Source: SZUA-442 sp963759175
GTDB taxonomy: Bacteria > Actinomycetota > Acidimicrobiia > Spongiisociales > UBA5794
Assembly: GCA_963759175.1 (NCBI GenBank)
Contig: CAVWXP010000008.1
Coordinates: forward strand, 124,001 to 188,000
Length of the DNA: 64,000 nucleotides
Direction of reading: 5' to 3'
The notes below the pieces were generated by a model, which did not search any database, was not told where the DNA came from, and saw only the letters and a program-made list of their open reading frames with translations. Position 1 is the stretch's first letter, and every line of letters starts with the position of its first letter. Of the stretch, positions 25,216-34,335 are shown piece by piece. Made by a program: the position numbers and the translations under genes.

Positions 25216-26846
25216 GGCGTCCCACGACGCGCACGGTCGGTGGGTTTGCGCTGCTCGCCGTCCCCATCCTGTTCCTCGGCTACTTCTTCGTCTACCCACT
25301 GCTCACGATCAGCCGCCGAGGATTGACCGTCGACGGCTCCTTCGACCTGTCGGTCTTTGCCGATGTGCTCACCGATCCGTCGCTCCAGGGCGTCGCCGCA
25401 TTCACGCTGTGGCAGGCGATTGCATCGACGATCCTCACCGTGGCCTTCGGCCTGCCGGCCGCATGGGTGTTCGCACGATTCACGTTCCGAGGGAAGCGAA
25501 TCCTCGGTGCCCTCACGCTCGTGCCATTCGTCCTGCCGACCCTCGTCGTCGCAACCGCATTCCTGAACCTGGTCGGCCCCCGGGGTGTCACCGGAGTCGA
25601 CCTCACCGGGACCCTGGCCATCATCCTGATGGCCCATGTCTTCTACAACTTCTCGGTGGTCGTCCGCGGCGTCGGTTCGTACTGGTCTCGCATCGATCCG
25701 CGCCTCGAGGACGCCGCACGCACACTGGGTGCCTCGTCGTGGTCGGCGTTCCGTACGATCACGCTCCCCCTCCTCCGACCGGCCATCGCCGCCACCAGTG
25801 CGCTCGTGTTCCTGTTCTCGTTCACTTCGTTCGGCGTCGTGCTCGTCCTCGGAGACCTCACCCGCACCACGATCGAGGTGGAGATCTGGCGGCAGGCAAC
25901 AGCGTTCCTGCGCCTCGACGTGGCATCCACGCTGGCGATCCTCCAGATCGTGGGTATAGGGGCGGTGCTCGTCATCTATGCCGCCATCGAACGTCGAACC
26001 AAGACCTCGTTCACCCAGGAGATGAGCGGGGGTCGCCCACCGCGCACCCGCGGTGAACGCATCGCTGTCGGGTCGATCCTCACGGTCACCCTCGCATTCC
26101 TCGGTGTCCCCCTCGGCATGCTCGTGGCACGGTCGTTGCAGACTCCCGGCGGTGGATTCGGGTGGGCCAACTACACGAACCTCGTGGACCTCCCCGCAAG
26201 CAGCGCGGGCTTCGTCTCGCCGACCGAGGCGATCATCAACTCCCTCGTCTTTGCCATTGCCGCGACGCTGATCGCCATGGGCATCGGTGTCCTCGCCGCC
26301 AGCGCGATGACGTTCACCAGGCCGACGGTCGGACGGACACTCGACCTGTTCGTGATGCTTCCCCTCGGGACGTCTGCGGTCACCATCGGATTCGGGTTCC
26401 TCCTGGCACTGGGTCAGCCGATCGACATTCGGGGCTCGGCGCTCCTCATTCCCATCGCGCACGCCCTCGTGGGCATACCGTTCGTGGTGCGAACGGTCAA
26501 TCCCGCACTCGGCAGCATCGGTGCCAGCATCCGCGAGGCAGCAGCGACGCTCGGCGCGGGGCCGTTCCGGACGTTCTGGTCCGTGGACCTGCGCATCGTG
26601 AGATCAGCGCTCCTCGTCGGGGCAGCGTTCGCGTTTGCGATCTCGATGGGCGAGTTCGGCGCCACATCGTTCATCGCGCGACCATCGACCCCGACGATTC
26701 CCGTTGCGATCTTCCGCTACCTGGGACGTCCGGGCGACGCGCCATTCGGCGCTGCTCTCGCGATGAGCGTGATACTGATGGTGGTGACGGCGGGAGCCAT
26801 CGTCGCCATCGAGGCGTTCGGATCCGCTCGACGGCGGCGATCATGA
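25179..26846 (+). CDS. thiP: Thiamine ABC transporter permease (double-domain)
   Basis: This permease of about 555 residues consists of two fused halves of about six helices each. Each half has an EAA-type loop contacting the ATPase: EDAARTLGASSWSAFRTITL in the first and REAAATLGAGPFRTFWSVDL in the second. This fused form is normal for ThiP. The start ATG 25179 follows AGGGA; ATG 25191 is an alternative, and both lie inside the end of thiB. The stop overlaps thiQ as ATGA. Confidence 0.92.
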   Translation: MDRGMDRDRTVVRRPTTRTVGGFALLAVPILFLGYFFVYPLLTISRRGLTVDGSFDLSVFADVLTDPSLQGVAAFTLWQAIASTILTVAFGLPAAWVFARFTFRGKRILGALTLVPFVLPTLVVATAFLNLVGPRGVTGVDLTGTLAIILMAHVFYNFSVVVRGVGSYWSRIDPRLEDAARTLGASSWSAFRTITLPLLRPAIAATSALVFLFSFTSFGVVLVLGDLTRTTIEVEIWRQATAFLRLDVASTLAILQIVGIGAVLVIYAAIERRTKTSFTQEMSGGRPPRTRGERIAVGSILTVTLAFLGVPLGMLVARSLQTPGGGFGWANYTNLVDLPASSAGFVSPTEAIINSLVFAIAATLIAMGIGVLAASAMTFTRPTVGRTLDLFVMLPLGTSAVTIGFGFLLALGQPIDIRGSALLIPIAHALVGIPFVVRTVNPALGSIGASIREAAATLGAGPFRTFWSVDLRIVRSALLVGAAFAFAISMGEFGATSFIARPSTPTIPVAIFRYLGRPGDAPFGAALAMSVILMVVTAGAIVAIEAFGSARRRRS

Positions 26847-27811
26847 CGATCACGGTGCGCGCCATCTCGATGACGTTCGGATCCGAGCAGGTCCTCGACG
26901 CGGTGGGTCTCGAGGTCGCCGCTGGCGAGCGTTTCGCCATCATGGGTCCCTCGGGGGCTGGCAAGTCCACGCTGCTGCGGATCATTGCCGGCCTCGAACC
27001 GTCGGCGACGGGCACCGTCGAGGTCGATGGACGCGACGTCACCGGCCTCCCACCCCACGAGCGCAGCGTGGGGCTCATGTTCCAGGACCTCGCCCTGTTC
27101 CCCCACCTCACGGTCGCCGAGAACGTTGGCTTCGGACTGCGCATGGCAGGTCAGCCGCCTGCGAGGCGCAACGCGCGAGTCGAGGAGCTACTCGATGTCG
27201 TCGATCTCCCGGATCATGCGGATCGGCCGATCACCGCACTCTCTGGTGGCGAACGCCAGCGCGTCGCATTGGCGCGCACGCTCGCTCCCGAACCGTCGGT
27301 GATCCTGTTCGACGAACCGCTCGGCTCACTCGACCAGGCGCTCAAGGACGACCTGTTGACGCAGATGAGGAGCATCGTCGAGGGTCTCGGGACGACGGCA
27401 CTGTACGTGACGCACGAGCGCACGGAAGCCGAGGGTTTCGCCGATCGTATGGCCGTGATGCGCGATGGCCGCATTCTGCGGTCGGACACGCCCGAGGCCA
27501 TGTGGTCGGATCCCCGAACGAAGTTCATCGCGCAGTTCATGGGGCACGCGAACATCGTCCCCGGCGCCATGGTGGGGCACACGGCGAAGATGGTCGCTGT
27601 CCGTGCGGACGCCGTGACGATGGACACGGCGGGCGATCTGACGGGCACCGTGACGTCGTGCCTCTTCCGCGACGGCCGCTATCGCACGGCCGTGGGCATC
27701 GAAGCGGACGTTGTCATGCACCTGGTAACCGACACAGCCGTGGATCGTGGTGAGGCCATCGGCTTGTCAATCGACGCCGCGGGCATCATGGCGTTGGAGG
27801 ACGAAGCCTGA
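26843..27811 (+). CDS. thiQ: Thiamine ABC transporter ATP-binding protein
   Basis: This 322-residue ATPase has Walker A GPSGAGKST, Q-loop FQDLALFPHLT, signature LSGGERQRVALA, Walker B VILFDEPLGSLD and switch YVTHERTEAE. The last 80 residues form a C-terminal OB/TOBE-like domain (GDLTGTVTSCLFRDGRYRTA), longer than E. coli ThiQ and more like other importers. It is the last gene of the riboswitch operon and powers ThiP. No strong terminator is seen in the 44 bases after it. Confidence 0.9.
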   Translation: MTITVRAISMTFGSEQVLDAVGLEVAAGERFAIMGPSGAGKSTLLRIIAGLEPSATGTVEVDGRDVTGLPPHERSVGLMFQDLALFPHLTVAENVGFGLRMAGQPPARRNARVEELLDVVDLPDHADRPITALSGGERQRVALARTLAPEPSVILFDEPLGSLDQALKDDLLTQMRSIVEGLGTTALYVTHERTEAEGFADRMAVMRDGRILRSDTPEAMWSDPRTKFIAQFMGHANIVPGAMVGHTAKMVAVRADAVTMDTAGDLTGTVTSCLFRDGRYRTAVGIEADVVMHLVTDTAVDRGEAIGLSIDAAGIMALEDEA

Positions 27812-27855
27812 CAGCGCCCGTTGCGTGCCCCAGGCCGGGCTCCACTCGAGCCGGA

Positions 27856-28419
27856 TCAGTCGACGAGATCGGACGTTCGCACGACGCGACCGAAGTCTGC
27901 GTCGATCGACAAGGAGGTGTACCGCGCGATCTCGCGTGCGCGATAGACCTTCTTCGTCGGGGTCGTGAGGTCGAAGGTGTGCATCGCATCCTCGACGAAC
28001 AACAAGTCGTAGCCGAGGTCCGACGCCATGCGGGCCGTGGTCTCACAGCACATGTTGGTCTGGATCCCGCAGATCGCAACGCCGGTGATACCGTGCTCCT
28101 TGAGCCAAGCATCGAGATCGGGATCGCCGTAAAAGGCCGAGTGCACACTCTTGGTGACGAGCAGGTCGGGATCGCCCGTGATGACATCCTTGAACTCGTT
28201 CCCCTTGCCGCCGGGCGCCAGGGGCGAGGACGGCTTGGTGGAATTGTGCTTCACGAAGACGACGGGCCATTGCTGGTCACGCCACGCCTTGATCAGGTTG
28301 AAGACGTTCATCTCGCAATCGGGGTTGTTACGAGGCCCCCAGAATGCGCCGTCGTCGAAGCCCTTCTGGACATCGATGACGATCAAGGCAGTACTGCCGT
28401 TCCAGTCAGCCACAGTCAC
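27856..28419 (-). CDS. Cysteine hydrolase (isochorismatase family)
   Basis: This 187-residue alpha/beta hydrolase has the family triad: D16 in VIDVQKG, K90 in LVTKSVHSAFYG and C124 in CGIQTNMCCETTARMA. A cis-peptide-type segment AICGIQT is also present. Members include nicotinamidase, isochorismatase and other amidases; the substrate cannot be told. It overlaps the fusion gene upstream by 14 bases, so the two are co-expressed. Confidence 0.88.
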   Translation of the reverse strand: MTVADWNGSTALIVIDVQKGFDDGAFWGPRNNPDCEMNVFNLIKAWRDQQWPVVFVKHNSTKPSSPLAPGGKGNEFKDVITGDPDLLVTKSVHSAFYGDPDLDAWLKEHGITGVAICGIQTNMCCETTARMASDLGYDLLFVEDAMHTFDLTTPTKKVYRAREIARYTSLSIDADFGRVVRTSDLVD

Positions 28420-29440
28420 CCCGTTCAGCTAGGTCTACCCACCGTGCGTCGGTGGCAGCGATCAATCGGTCGAGCGCGACCGGATACACCGTATCTGGCG
28501 TCCCACCCGCCGACCAGACCCAACGGTAGCGGGCAAGGCTGGCATCTGCGAGGACCGGCATTGGATGTGCATGTCCCACAGCCGGTGTGCCCCCGGCGAC
28601 GAAACCCGTCACCTCCCTGACGGTGTCGAGCGGCGCGGGCCTGGCATCCGCCCCGCCCTGGAGACCGGCAAGCTTCTCGGTGTCCACTCGACGGTCGCCG
28701 GAACAGATCACGAGCACGGGCACACCATCGACGACGAAGACCAACGACTTGGCGATCGCACCCAGCTCGGCGCCGACGGCACGTGCCGCATCCGCTGAGG
28801 TCTTGGTGCCCTCCGGAAATCGGATCATCGCCGCCGCGATGCCCTTGTCTGCTGCCGCTGCCACCACCGCTTGTGTTCTCGCCGGCAGGTCCGGGCCCGC
28901 CCTGAGGACGCCTCGTTCGGTCACGAGCCAATCCACCCGCATGTCGTGGTCGGCCAACGGAACGGCGTCGACGACTCCGGCCCCAGACACCACTCCGATC
29001 CGAACGACGCCGTGCGGGAGTCGCGCCAGCAGGCGGTCGTACATGCCCTTGCCACGGCCGAGACGACCGCCTCGGCGATCGAATGCCATGCCTGGCACGA
29101 GGATCACGTCGACGCCGTCGGGATCGATGGGAACACTCGAGGGCGACGGCTCGAGGAATCCCCACGGGTGTCGCACGAGCTCGGCCGAACGCAGGTCGTG
29201 GAGCGTCAGATGATCATCGGCCTCGATCCGCGGCACGACGAAACGGCCGTGGGGGATCTCGAGGAGTGACGTGAGGTCCACCTCCCCCGGCATGGGGAGG
29301 AAGGTGGCGATGACGCCGTGGATCGGCGGCCACGCAGCGAGGTGCCCGACCACTCCGGCGCTGGCGCTGCCATGGTCGATCCCTGACGCCCACGCACGCC
29401 AGTCGGCCTTCGGATCGTCGGGGTGCGGAGGTCCATCCAT
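28406..29440 (-). CDS. 5-formyltetrahydrofolate cyclo-ligase fused to YbaK/EbsC deacylase domain
   Basis: This is a 344-residue single frame with two domains. Residues 1-175 are a formyl-THF cyclo-ligase (MTHFS): a DPKADWRAWASGID opening and the nucleotide loop PGMAFDRRGGRLGRGKGMYD, where Met replaces the usual Tyr. Residues about 190-340 are a YbaK/aminoacyl-tRNA deacylase domain: TKTSADAARAVGAELGAIAKSLV, CSGDRRVDTEKLA and GGTPAVGHAHPMPVLAD. The first makes 5,10-methenyl-THF from folinate; the second usually clears misacylated tRNA. No stop or start lies between them. It is co-directional and overlapping with the cysteine hydrolase. Confidence 0.85.
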   Translation of the reverse strand: MDGPPHPDDPKADWRAWASGIDHGSASAGVVGHLAAWPPIHGVIATFLPMPGEVDLTSLLEIPHGRFVVPRIEADDHLTLHDLRSAELVRHPWGFLEPSPSSVPIDPDGVDVILVPGMAFDRRGGRLGRGKGMYDRLLARLPHGVVRIGVVSGAGVVDAVPLADHDMRVDWLVTERGVLRAGPDLPARTQAVVAAAADKGIAAAMIRFPEGTKTSADAARAVGAELGAIAKSLVFVVDGVPVLVICSGDRRVDTEKLAGLQGGADARPAPLDTVREVTGFVAGGTPAVGHAHPMPVLADASLARYRWVWSAGGTPDTVYPVALDRLIAATDARWVDLAERGDCG

Positions 29441-29564
29441 GGCGACACACCCTAGGTGAGCCGCCGGCGATGGACACGGATGCATCCGACCGCGCTGACC
29501 AGCGCATCCCTCGTGCGGTTCGGCGCGGCCCGCACAACCCGGATTCACGCCGTACCATCGCTCC

Positions 29565-30785
29565 ATGCACTCAAGGGATGACGAACGCCGGGTACGCCCG
29601 ATTCCGATCGATGATGACGCCTCGTTCGCTCCTGCGCCATCGACATCCGATCCTGACGAGGACCACGGCCCACGGTCGGAGCGGCGTCCATGGCTTCCGT
29701 TGGCGATCGCCGCAACGGCGATCGTGATCGTGGTGGCATCCGTCGCCGCGTTCGGCGCCCTGCAGTTCGAGGACCCTCCGCCGATTGGACCTGACGAGTT
29801 CGCGAGCACAGGCGAGGAGATCGATGGATCGACGACCACCGCGACCACCATCCCGCCACGGCTCGAGGACCTCCTCGGAGGACGCACCGATCGGCTCACG
29901 ATCATCGCCGAACGCGACGACATGCTGTGGGCGCTGTCGTGGGATCCATCATTCCGCGAACCGAAGGCCACGGCGCTCGACCTCGAGGAGACCCCAGCCG
30001 GCCGGTTCGTCGATGCCTCCTTCGATCGTGGGGGACGCGCCGTGGCGGTCATGACGTGCGGACTGCGACCATGTGGCCTCTACCTCGGTTCCGTGCGCGA
30101 CGTGACCGATGAACCCGATCTCGTCGGTGTCACGAACTACATCTGGCACGCCACCGAGGTGGCGCGCATCGCCTGGGTCGCACCGGCCGAGGACGCCTAC
30201 GAGATCCGAACGGCGACCCTCAGCGGCCGGACCGGGACCATCGAGGACGAGACCGTCGCCCTCACCCTGCCCGATCGGGTTGCGCTGGTCCAGTGGGACC
30301 GGTCCGGATTCGTCGTGAACGAGCTCATCGAGGATCGCTCGACGATCGCGTACACCCCCGACGGGGAGGAGCGATGGCGGCTGCCCGGTGCCGCTGCCAC
30401 CGGAACCGACGACATCGTGGCGGTGTTCCACGACGGGACGACCTGGACGCTCGTGGATCGACGATCGGGACAACCCGTCGAGGCGACGGACGACCCTCGG
30501 GATGGCGCCGTCTTCGTGGCCACCTCCGAAAGCTCGGACCTCATCGGGATGCTCGTCAATCGGGATGACGGCTCGACGACCCTCGAAGTCACCGGAGGCG
30601 ACCTCCGGGCCAAACGGGTCGTGACCGTTCCCGACGACCTCGAACCCGTCGGGTTCACCGAGGACGGCAGCTTCTTCCTCCTCATCGGCGACGCCCAGGT
30701 GGCGTTCGTCGATTGGAACCGGGGAGGAACCCGCACGGCGATCCTCCCTCCCGGCTACCGAATCATCGGTCTCCATCTCGGCTGA
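29565..30785 (+). CDS. Membrane-anchored propeller-like protein of unknown function
   Basis: This 406-residue protein has a cytoplasmic N-terminus of about 42 residues, one membrane helix at about 44-66 (LPLAIAATAIVIVVASVAAFG), a T-rich linker and a beta-rich extracellular domain with repeated strand patterns (TIIAERDDMLWALSWDP, AYEIRTATLSGR, TWTLVDRRSG, GGTRTAILPPGYRIIGLHLG) like a WD40 or TolB propeller. Two cysteines in VMTCGLRPCGLYL may be disulphide bonded. No enzyme motif seen. A related remnant may lie at 14390-14665. Confidence 0.72.
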   Translation: MHSRDDERRVRPIPIDDDASFAPAPSTSDPDEDHGPRSERRPWLPLAIAATAIVIVVASVAAFGALQFEDPPPIGPDEFASTGEEIDGSTTTATTIPPRLEDLLGGRTDRLTIIAERDDMLWALSWDPSFREPKATALDLEETPAGRFVDASFDRGGRAVAVMTCGLRPCGLYLGSVRDVTDEPDLVGVTNYIWHATEVARIAWVAPAEDAYEIRTATLSGRTGTIEDETVALTLPDRVALVQWDRSGFVVNELIEDRSTIAYTPDGEERWRLPGAAATGTDDIVAVFHDGTTWTLVDRRSGQPVEATDDPRDGAVFVATSESSDLIGMLVNRDDGSTTLEVTGGDLRAKRVVTVPDDLEPVGFTEDGSFFLLIGDAQVAFVDWNRGGTRTAILPPGYRIIGLHLG

Positions 30786-30823
30786 GCCGGGAGCGAGGCA
30801 TTCGTGTCGCTGGCGACATCGAC

Positions 30824-30868
30824 GCACCGTGCGTTCGGGCACCGTGCGTTCGGGCACCTCGCGTCCGT
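30824..30868. repeat. Tandem 15-base repeat
   Basis: The unit GCACCGTGCGTTCGG occurs exactly twice (30824-30838, 30839-30853), with a degenerate third copy to 30868 that reaches the stop of the glycosylase gene. It lies in the short gap between two convergent genes and could vary in copy number. Confidence 0.6.
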
Positions 30869-32049
30869 CAGAGGGCCCGTGCCAGGTCCACGGCGAGATT
30901 CCCCTTCGGACGCACGATGATGTCGCTCAGCCCCATCCACTGCGAGAAGGTCTCGAGCTCGCGAGCAAGGGCATTCGCCACCGGAACCCTCCGACCCTCC
31001 GACTCCACGAAGGATGACTGCACGAGGAGCGTCGACGCCGCCCGATCAGCCTTGAGGTCGACGCGGGCGACGAGGTCCCCGTCCAGCATGAACGGCAGGA
31101 CGTAGTAGCCGTGGACGCGTCGGGCTTCGGGTACGTAGATCTCGATCCGGTACCGGAAGCCGAACAATCGCTCGGCGCGTTCGCGATACCACACGACGGG
31201 GTCGAAGGGACTCAACAAGGTGGCGCCACGCACTGCCCGGGGTCGCACCGCTTCGGGATCGAGATACGTCGGCGAGGGCCACCCGGGTACCGAGACCGGT
31301 TCGATCTCCCCGGCTTCGGCCATCGCCGCGAGGATCGGTCGCGCCGTCGGGATGTGCAGGCGGTAGTAGTCGGCTATGTCGTGGAGGGTCCCGATGCCGT
31401 GATGGCGTACCGCATCGCGCAGGAGGATTCGATAGGCGTCCTGCTTGTCGATCGGGGCCGCGTTCATCGCCGATACCGGGAGCCGACGCTCCGGGATGTC
31501 ATAGAGCCTGGTGAAGTTGCCGGTGCGCACCGCGGTGATGTCGCCACGAGCGAAGAGGTGCTCGAGGGCGACCTTGCCCGGTCCATAGCCCCACCAGGGC
31601 TCGTTGCGGTGGTTCGGCGCATCGAGGTCCCGAACGGTGAGGGGTCCGTCGTCGCGGACCTGTTCGAACACGCTCTCGATGACGCCGGGATGCTCACGCA
31701 TCAACGCCTCGGTGCTGCGCCATGGCTTCATCGTGTCCATCTTCCAACGCCACAGCGGATGGCGGTCCACCGGCAGCACTGCAGCCTCGTGGGCCCAGTA
31801 CTCGAAGTTCTCACCGCTGTCGTTGAGCCAGCGATCGAGATGATCGCGGTCGTAGGGCCCGAGCCGGGCGTAGAAGGGCATGTAGTGCGTGCGAACACAG
31901 ACGTTGACGGAATCGAGCTGCACGAGTCCGATCCTTCGCATCACCCTACGGAAGTGCCTCGCATCGACACGACCCGTAGGGTTTGCGTCGGCGAAGCCCT
32001 GCGCCCCAAGTGCGATACGCCGTGCGGCCTCGACCGTGACGGTCCTCAT
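30868..32049 (-). CDS. YcaQ/HTH_42-family DNA crosslink glycosylase-like protein
   Basis: This 393-residue winged-helix protein matches the family that unhooks DNA interstrand crosslinks. The Q-x-D catalytic motif is QLDSVN with Q44 and D46, and the family signature WAHEAAVLP is present, as are RTHYMPFYARLG and the C-terminal SPFDPVVWYRERAERLFGF. The AlkZ/YcaQ proteins are lesion-specific glycosylases. ATG 32049 fits. Divergent from the acyltransferase gene. Confidence 0.85.
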   Translation of the reverse strand: MRTVTVEAARRIALGAQGFADANPTGRVDARHFRRVMRRIGLVQLDSVNVCVRTHYMPFYARLGPYDRDHLDRWLNDSGENFEYWAHEAAVLPVDRHPLWRWKMDTMKPWRSTEALMREHPGVIESVFEQVRDDGPLTVRDLDAPNHRNEPWWGYGPGKVALEHLFARGDITAVRTGNFTRLYDIPERRLPVSAMNAAPIDKQDAYRILLRDAVRHHGIGTLHDIADYYRLHIPTARPILAAMAEAGEIEPVSVPGWPSPTYLDPEAVRPRAVRGATLLSPFDPVVWYRERAERLFGFRYRIEIYVPEARRVHGYYVLPFMLDGDLVARVDLKADRAASTLLVQSSFVESEGRRVPVANALARELETFSQWMGLSDIIVRPKGNLAVDLARAL

Positions 32050-32084
32050 GTCCCCACCCTTCCGATCGGGTCTACGCTACCGGC

Positions 32085-32847
32085 ATGCTCGAGAACTTCC
32101 ATCGCAGCGGCGCGCACGTTCGTGCTCGTGCCCTTGTTGTTCCTCTACACGATGGTCCTGGCCATTGCGGTCGTCATCGTGGTCGCCATCGACCCGAAGA
32201 CGAAGACCCAGGACAGGATCGTCGAGCACTGGGCGAACCTCTTCCTCGCCATCCCTCCCGTCAGTATCACGGTGGAGGGCATCGACAACGTCGATCCAGG
32301 TCAGCGCTACGTCGTCGCGTCGAACCACCTGTCGATGTTCGACATCCCCCTGTTGTTCCGTGTGCTCCCCATCCACGGCCGGTTCCTCTCGAAGAAGGAG
32401 GTGTTCCGGTACCCCGTCATAGGACAGGGCATGCGAGCGATCGGCATCATCGAGATCGATCGCGACTCGAGTGGCTCGTCTCGAGCAGCGATCAACGCCG
32501 GCGTCGAGATCGCCGCGCAGCGCGGCTATTCGCTGCTCGTGTTCCCCGAGGGGACCCGGAGCAGGGATGGCGAACTCCTCCCCTTCAAGCGCGGGGCCTT
32601 CCGCATCGCCATCGACACGGGACTGCCACTGCTCCCCGTCGTGATCGAGGGCACGGACCGCATCTCGACGCCCGGTTCCAAGGTGTTCCACCCCGGTTCG
32701 GTGGTGGTGCGGATCCTGCCGCCGATCGTGACCAGAGACATGACGAACAAGGACGACCTGCGGCCATTCGCCGACGCCGTCGAGACCGAGATGGGGACGG
32801 TGTACGCAGGCCATGCATCGTGCGAGGCAGGCATGAGGACGGACTGA
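32085..32847 (+). CDS. plsC: 1-acyl-glycerol-3-phosphate acyltransferase (PlsC), possible 1-base shift at the start
   Basis: The enzyme body is clear: the acyltransferase motif N-H-x-S-x-F-D (SNHLSMFDIP) with the catalytic H and D, and the motif FPEGTRSRDG that binds the glycerol phosphate. A membrane helix TMVLAIAVVIVVAI lies near the N-terminus. It makes phosphatidic acid from lysophosphatidic acid. ATG 32085 is out of frame with the body unless one G of 32109-32110 is removed, which gives a fluent N-terminus and about 253 residues; otherwise GTG 32122 or ATG 32152 would be the start. Confidence 0.85.
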
Positions 32848-32862
32848 CCAACGAGTATTCCA

Positions 32863-34335
32863 TCAGTCGTACACCCCCAGCAAGTACGTCCTGCCGTCGC
32901 GAACCTCACACAGGTAGGCGCCGACGGATGTGACGATCTGATAGCGATCCGACGTCCCTTCGCCGTCCCACCACCGACCGACATGTCGCCATGGACCGGC
33001 CCACGACAAGACGGGTTCCCACCGTGAACGGAGCCGCACCTCGTCGGGCACGCCTTCGACGAAACGAACCGCAAAGGGAACCACGCTCGGGGGAACGAGG
33101 GCAGGCGCGGGGCTCGGTACGCGCCCCGGCCACGGTGCGGCGACATCCCGGACAGCCACGACCGGCCGATCCCCCCACCGACTCCACAGCACGTCATCGC
33201 CGGGATTCCGGCCACCCTGCGGACTGGCCACGAGGAGGTTGTCGGTCCCGGCAATGGCCTGTACCTCCATGAGAGCTCGCTGGGTTTCGGCCGTGCTCCT
33301 CGCATCCTCCGAGAGCGCCATCTGGCGCCCCTGATCCGACATGTCGCCGGGGTCGAGCCGCAGTGAGACCATGCCCCCGTGTATGCCGGCACCGACACCT
33401 TCGATCCACGCTCGGAGCTGCCATCGGATCCGTTCCGCAAGGGTGCGATCATCGAACGGGTCAGCGCTCCTCCACGTCCTGGTCCGGGAGGATCCATCAC
33501 CAGCTCGGGCGGTGACGACCACCTTGTGGGGCGCGAGCCCATGAACGGCGAGACCGCTGATGAGGCGTTGGGCGAGGTTCCTCGCGAGGAACGCCGCCTG
33601 CTCCATGTCATCGACGGGCGGGTCGAAGTCCTCGGACACCCCGACATCATCGGGAATCGTGCGCGGATCGACCTGACGGTCCACACCCAGTGCAACACGG
33701 TGCGCCTCGAGTCCCTGCCTGCCGAATCGTGACACGACGGCATCGCGCGGCAACTCGGCGAGTGCCCCGAGCGTGGTGATGCCGAGCCAACGGAACGTGG
33801 CGGCGAGATCCTCGCTGCCGAGGGCCTCCACGTCCATCGCCTCGAGGAACTGGCGATCGTCCTCGACCACGAGGATTGGCGCATCACCGCTGGTCATCCG
33901 CACGGCCTGTTCGGCGGCGAAGGGTCCCAAACCCACCCCGACACGATGGCCATCGCCAAGACCGGCCAGTTCCTTGTCGATTCGCTCGACGAGGGAGGCC
34001 TCTCCCCCGTAGTACGTGACCGCCCCCGAGGTGGGGATCAGGAGCATGCCGGCCGTGACGACCTCCACTCGCGGGACGAGGGACTCGACCCGCGAGATCA
34101 CGGGCTCGAATCGGGCCATCTCGGCCGTCAGATCCTGGTGCACGGTGACCACGGAGGGGCAAACGGCTTCGGCCGCCCTGCGCAGCATGCCGATGGCGAC
34201 CCCTGCGTCGGTCGCGAGGGCATTGCAGGCAATGACCCTGCCGTCGTCGGCTATCGCCTGGGTGGGTTCATCCTGCGAAACGTCGGGTCGTGTGAGCGCC
34301 CACAGGGGGTACCACACGCAGATCGTGCGTTCCAT
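32863..34335 (-). CDS. imuB: ImuB-like Y-family polymerase-related protein
   Basis: This 490-residue Y-family-like protein belongs to the ImuA'-ImuB-DnaE2 mutasome. The polymerase-like core (ICVWYPLWALTRPDV opening, HQDLTAEMARFEPVISRVE palm-like region, helix-hairpin-helix LGITTLGALAELPRDAVVSRFG) lacks the conserved catalytic acidic set expected of an active Y-polymerase, as is usual for ImuB, which acts as a hub. The C-terminal part is long and ends YLLGVYD. It overlaps the upstream imuA gene by 68 bases. dnaE2 is not in this window. Confidence 0.85.
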   Translation of the reverse strand: MERTICVWYPLWALTRPDVSQDEPTQAIADDGRVIACNALATDAGVAIGMLRRAAEAVCPSVVTVHQDLTAEMARFEPVISRVESLVPRVEVVTAGMLLIPTSGAVTYYGGEASLVERIDKELAGLGDGHRVGVGLGPFAAEQAVRMTSGDAPILVVEDDRQFLEAMDVEALGSEDLAATFRWLGITTLGALAELPRDAVVSRFGRQGLEAHRVALGVDRQVDPRTIPDDVGVSEDFDPPVDDMEQAAFLARNLAQRLISGLAVHGLAPHKVVVTARAGDGSSRTRTWRSADPFDDRTLAERIRWQLRAWIEGVGAGIHGGMVSLRLDPGDMSDQGRQMALSEDARSTAETQRALMEVQAIAGTDNLLVASPQGGRNPGDDVLWSRWGDRPVVAVRDVAAPWPGRVPSPAPALVPPSVVPFAVRFVEGVPDEVRLRSRWEPVLSWAGPWRHVGRWWDGEGTSDRYQIVTSVGAYLCEVRDGRTYLLGVYD

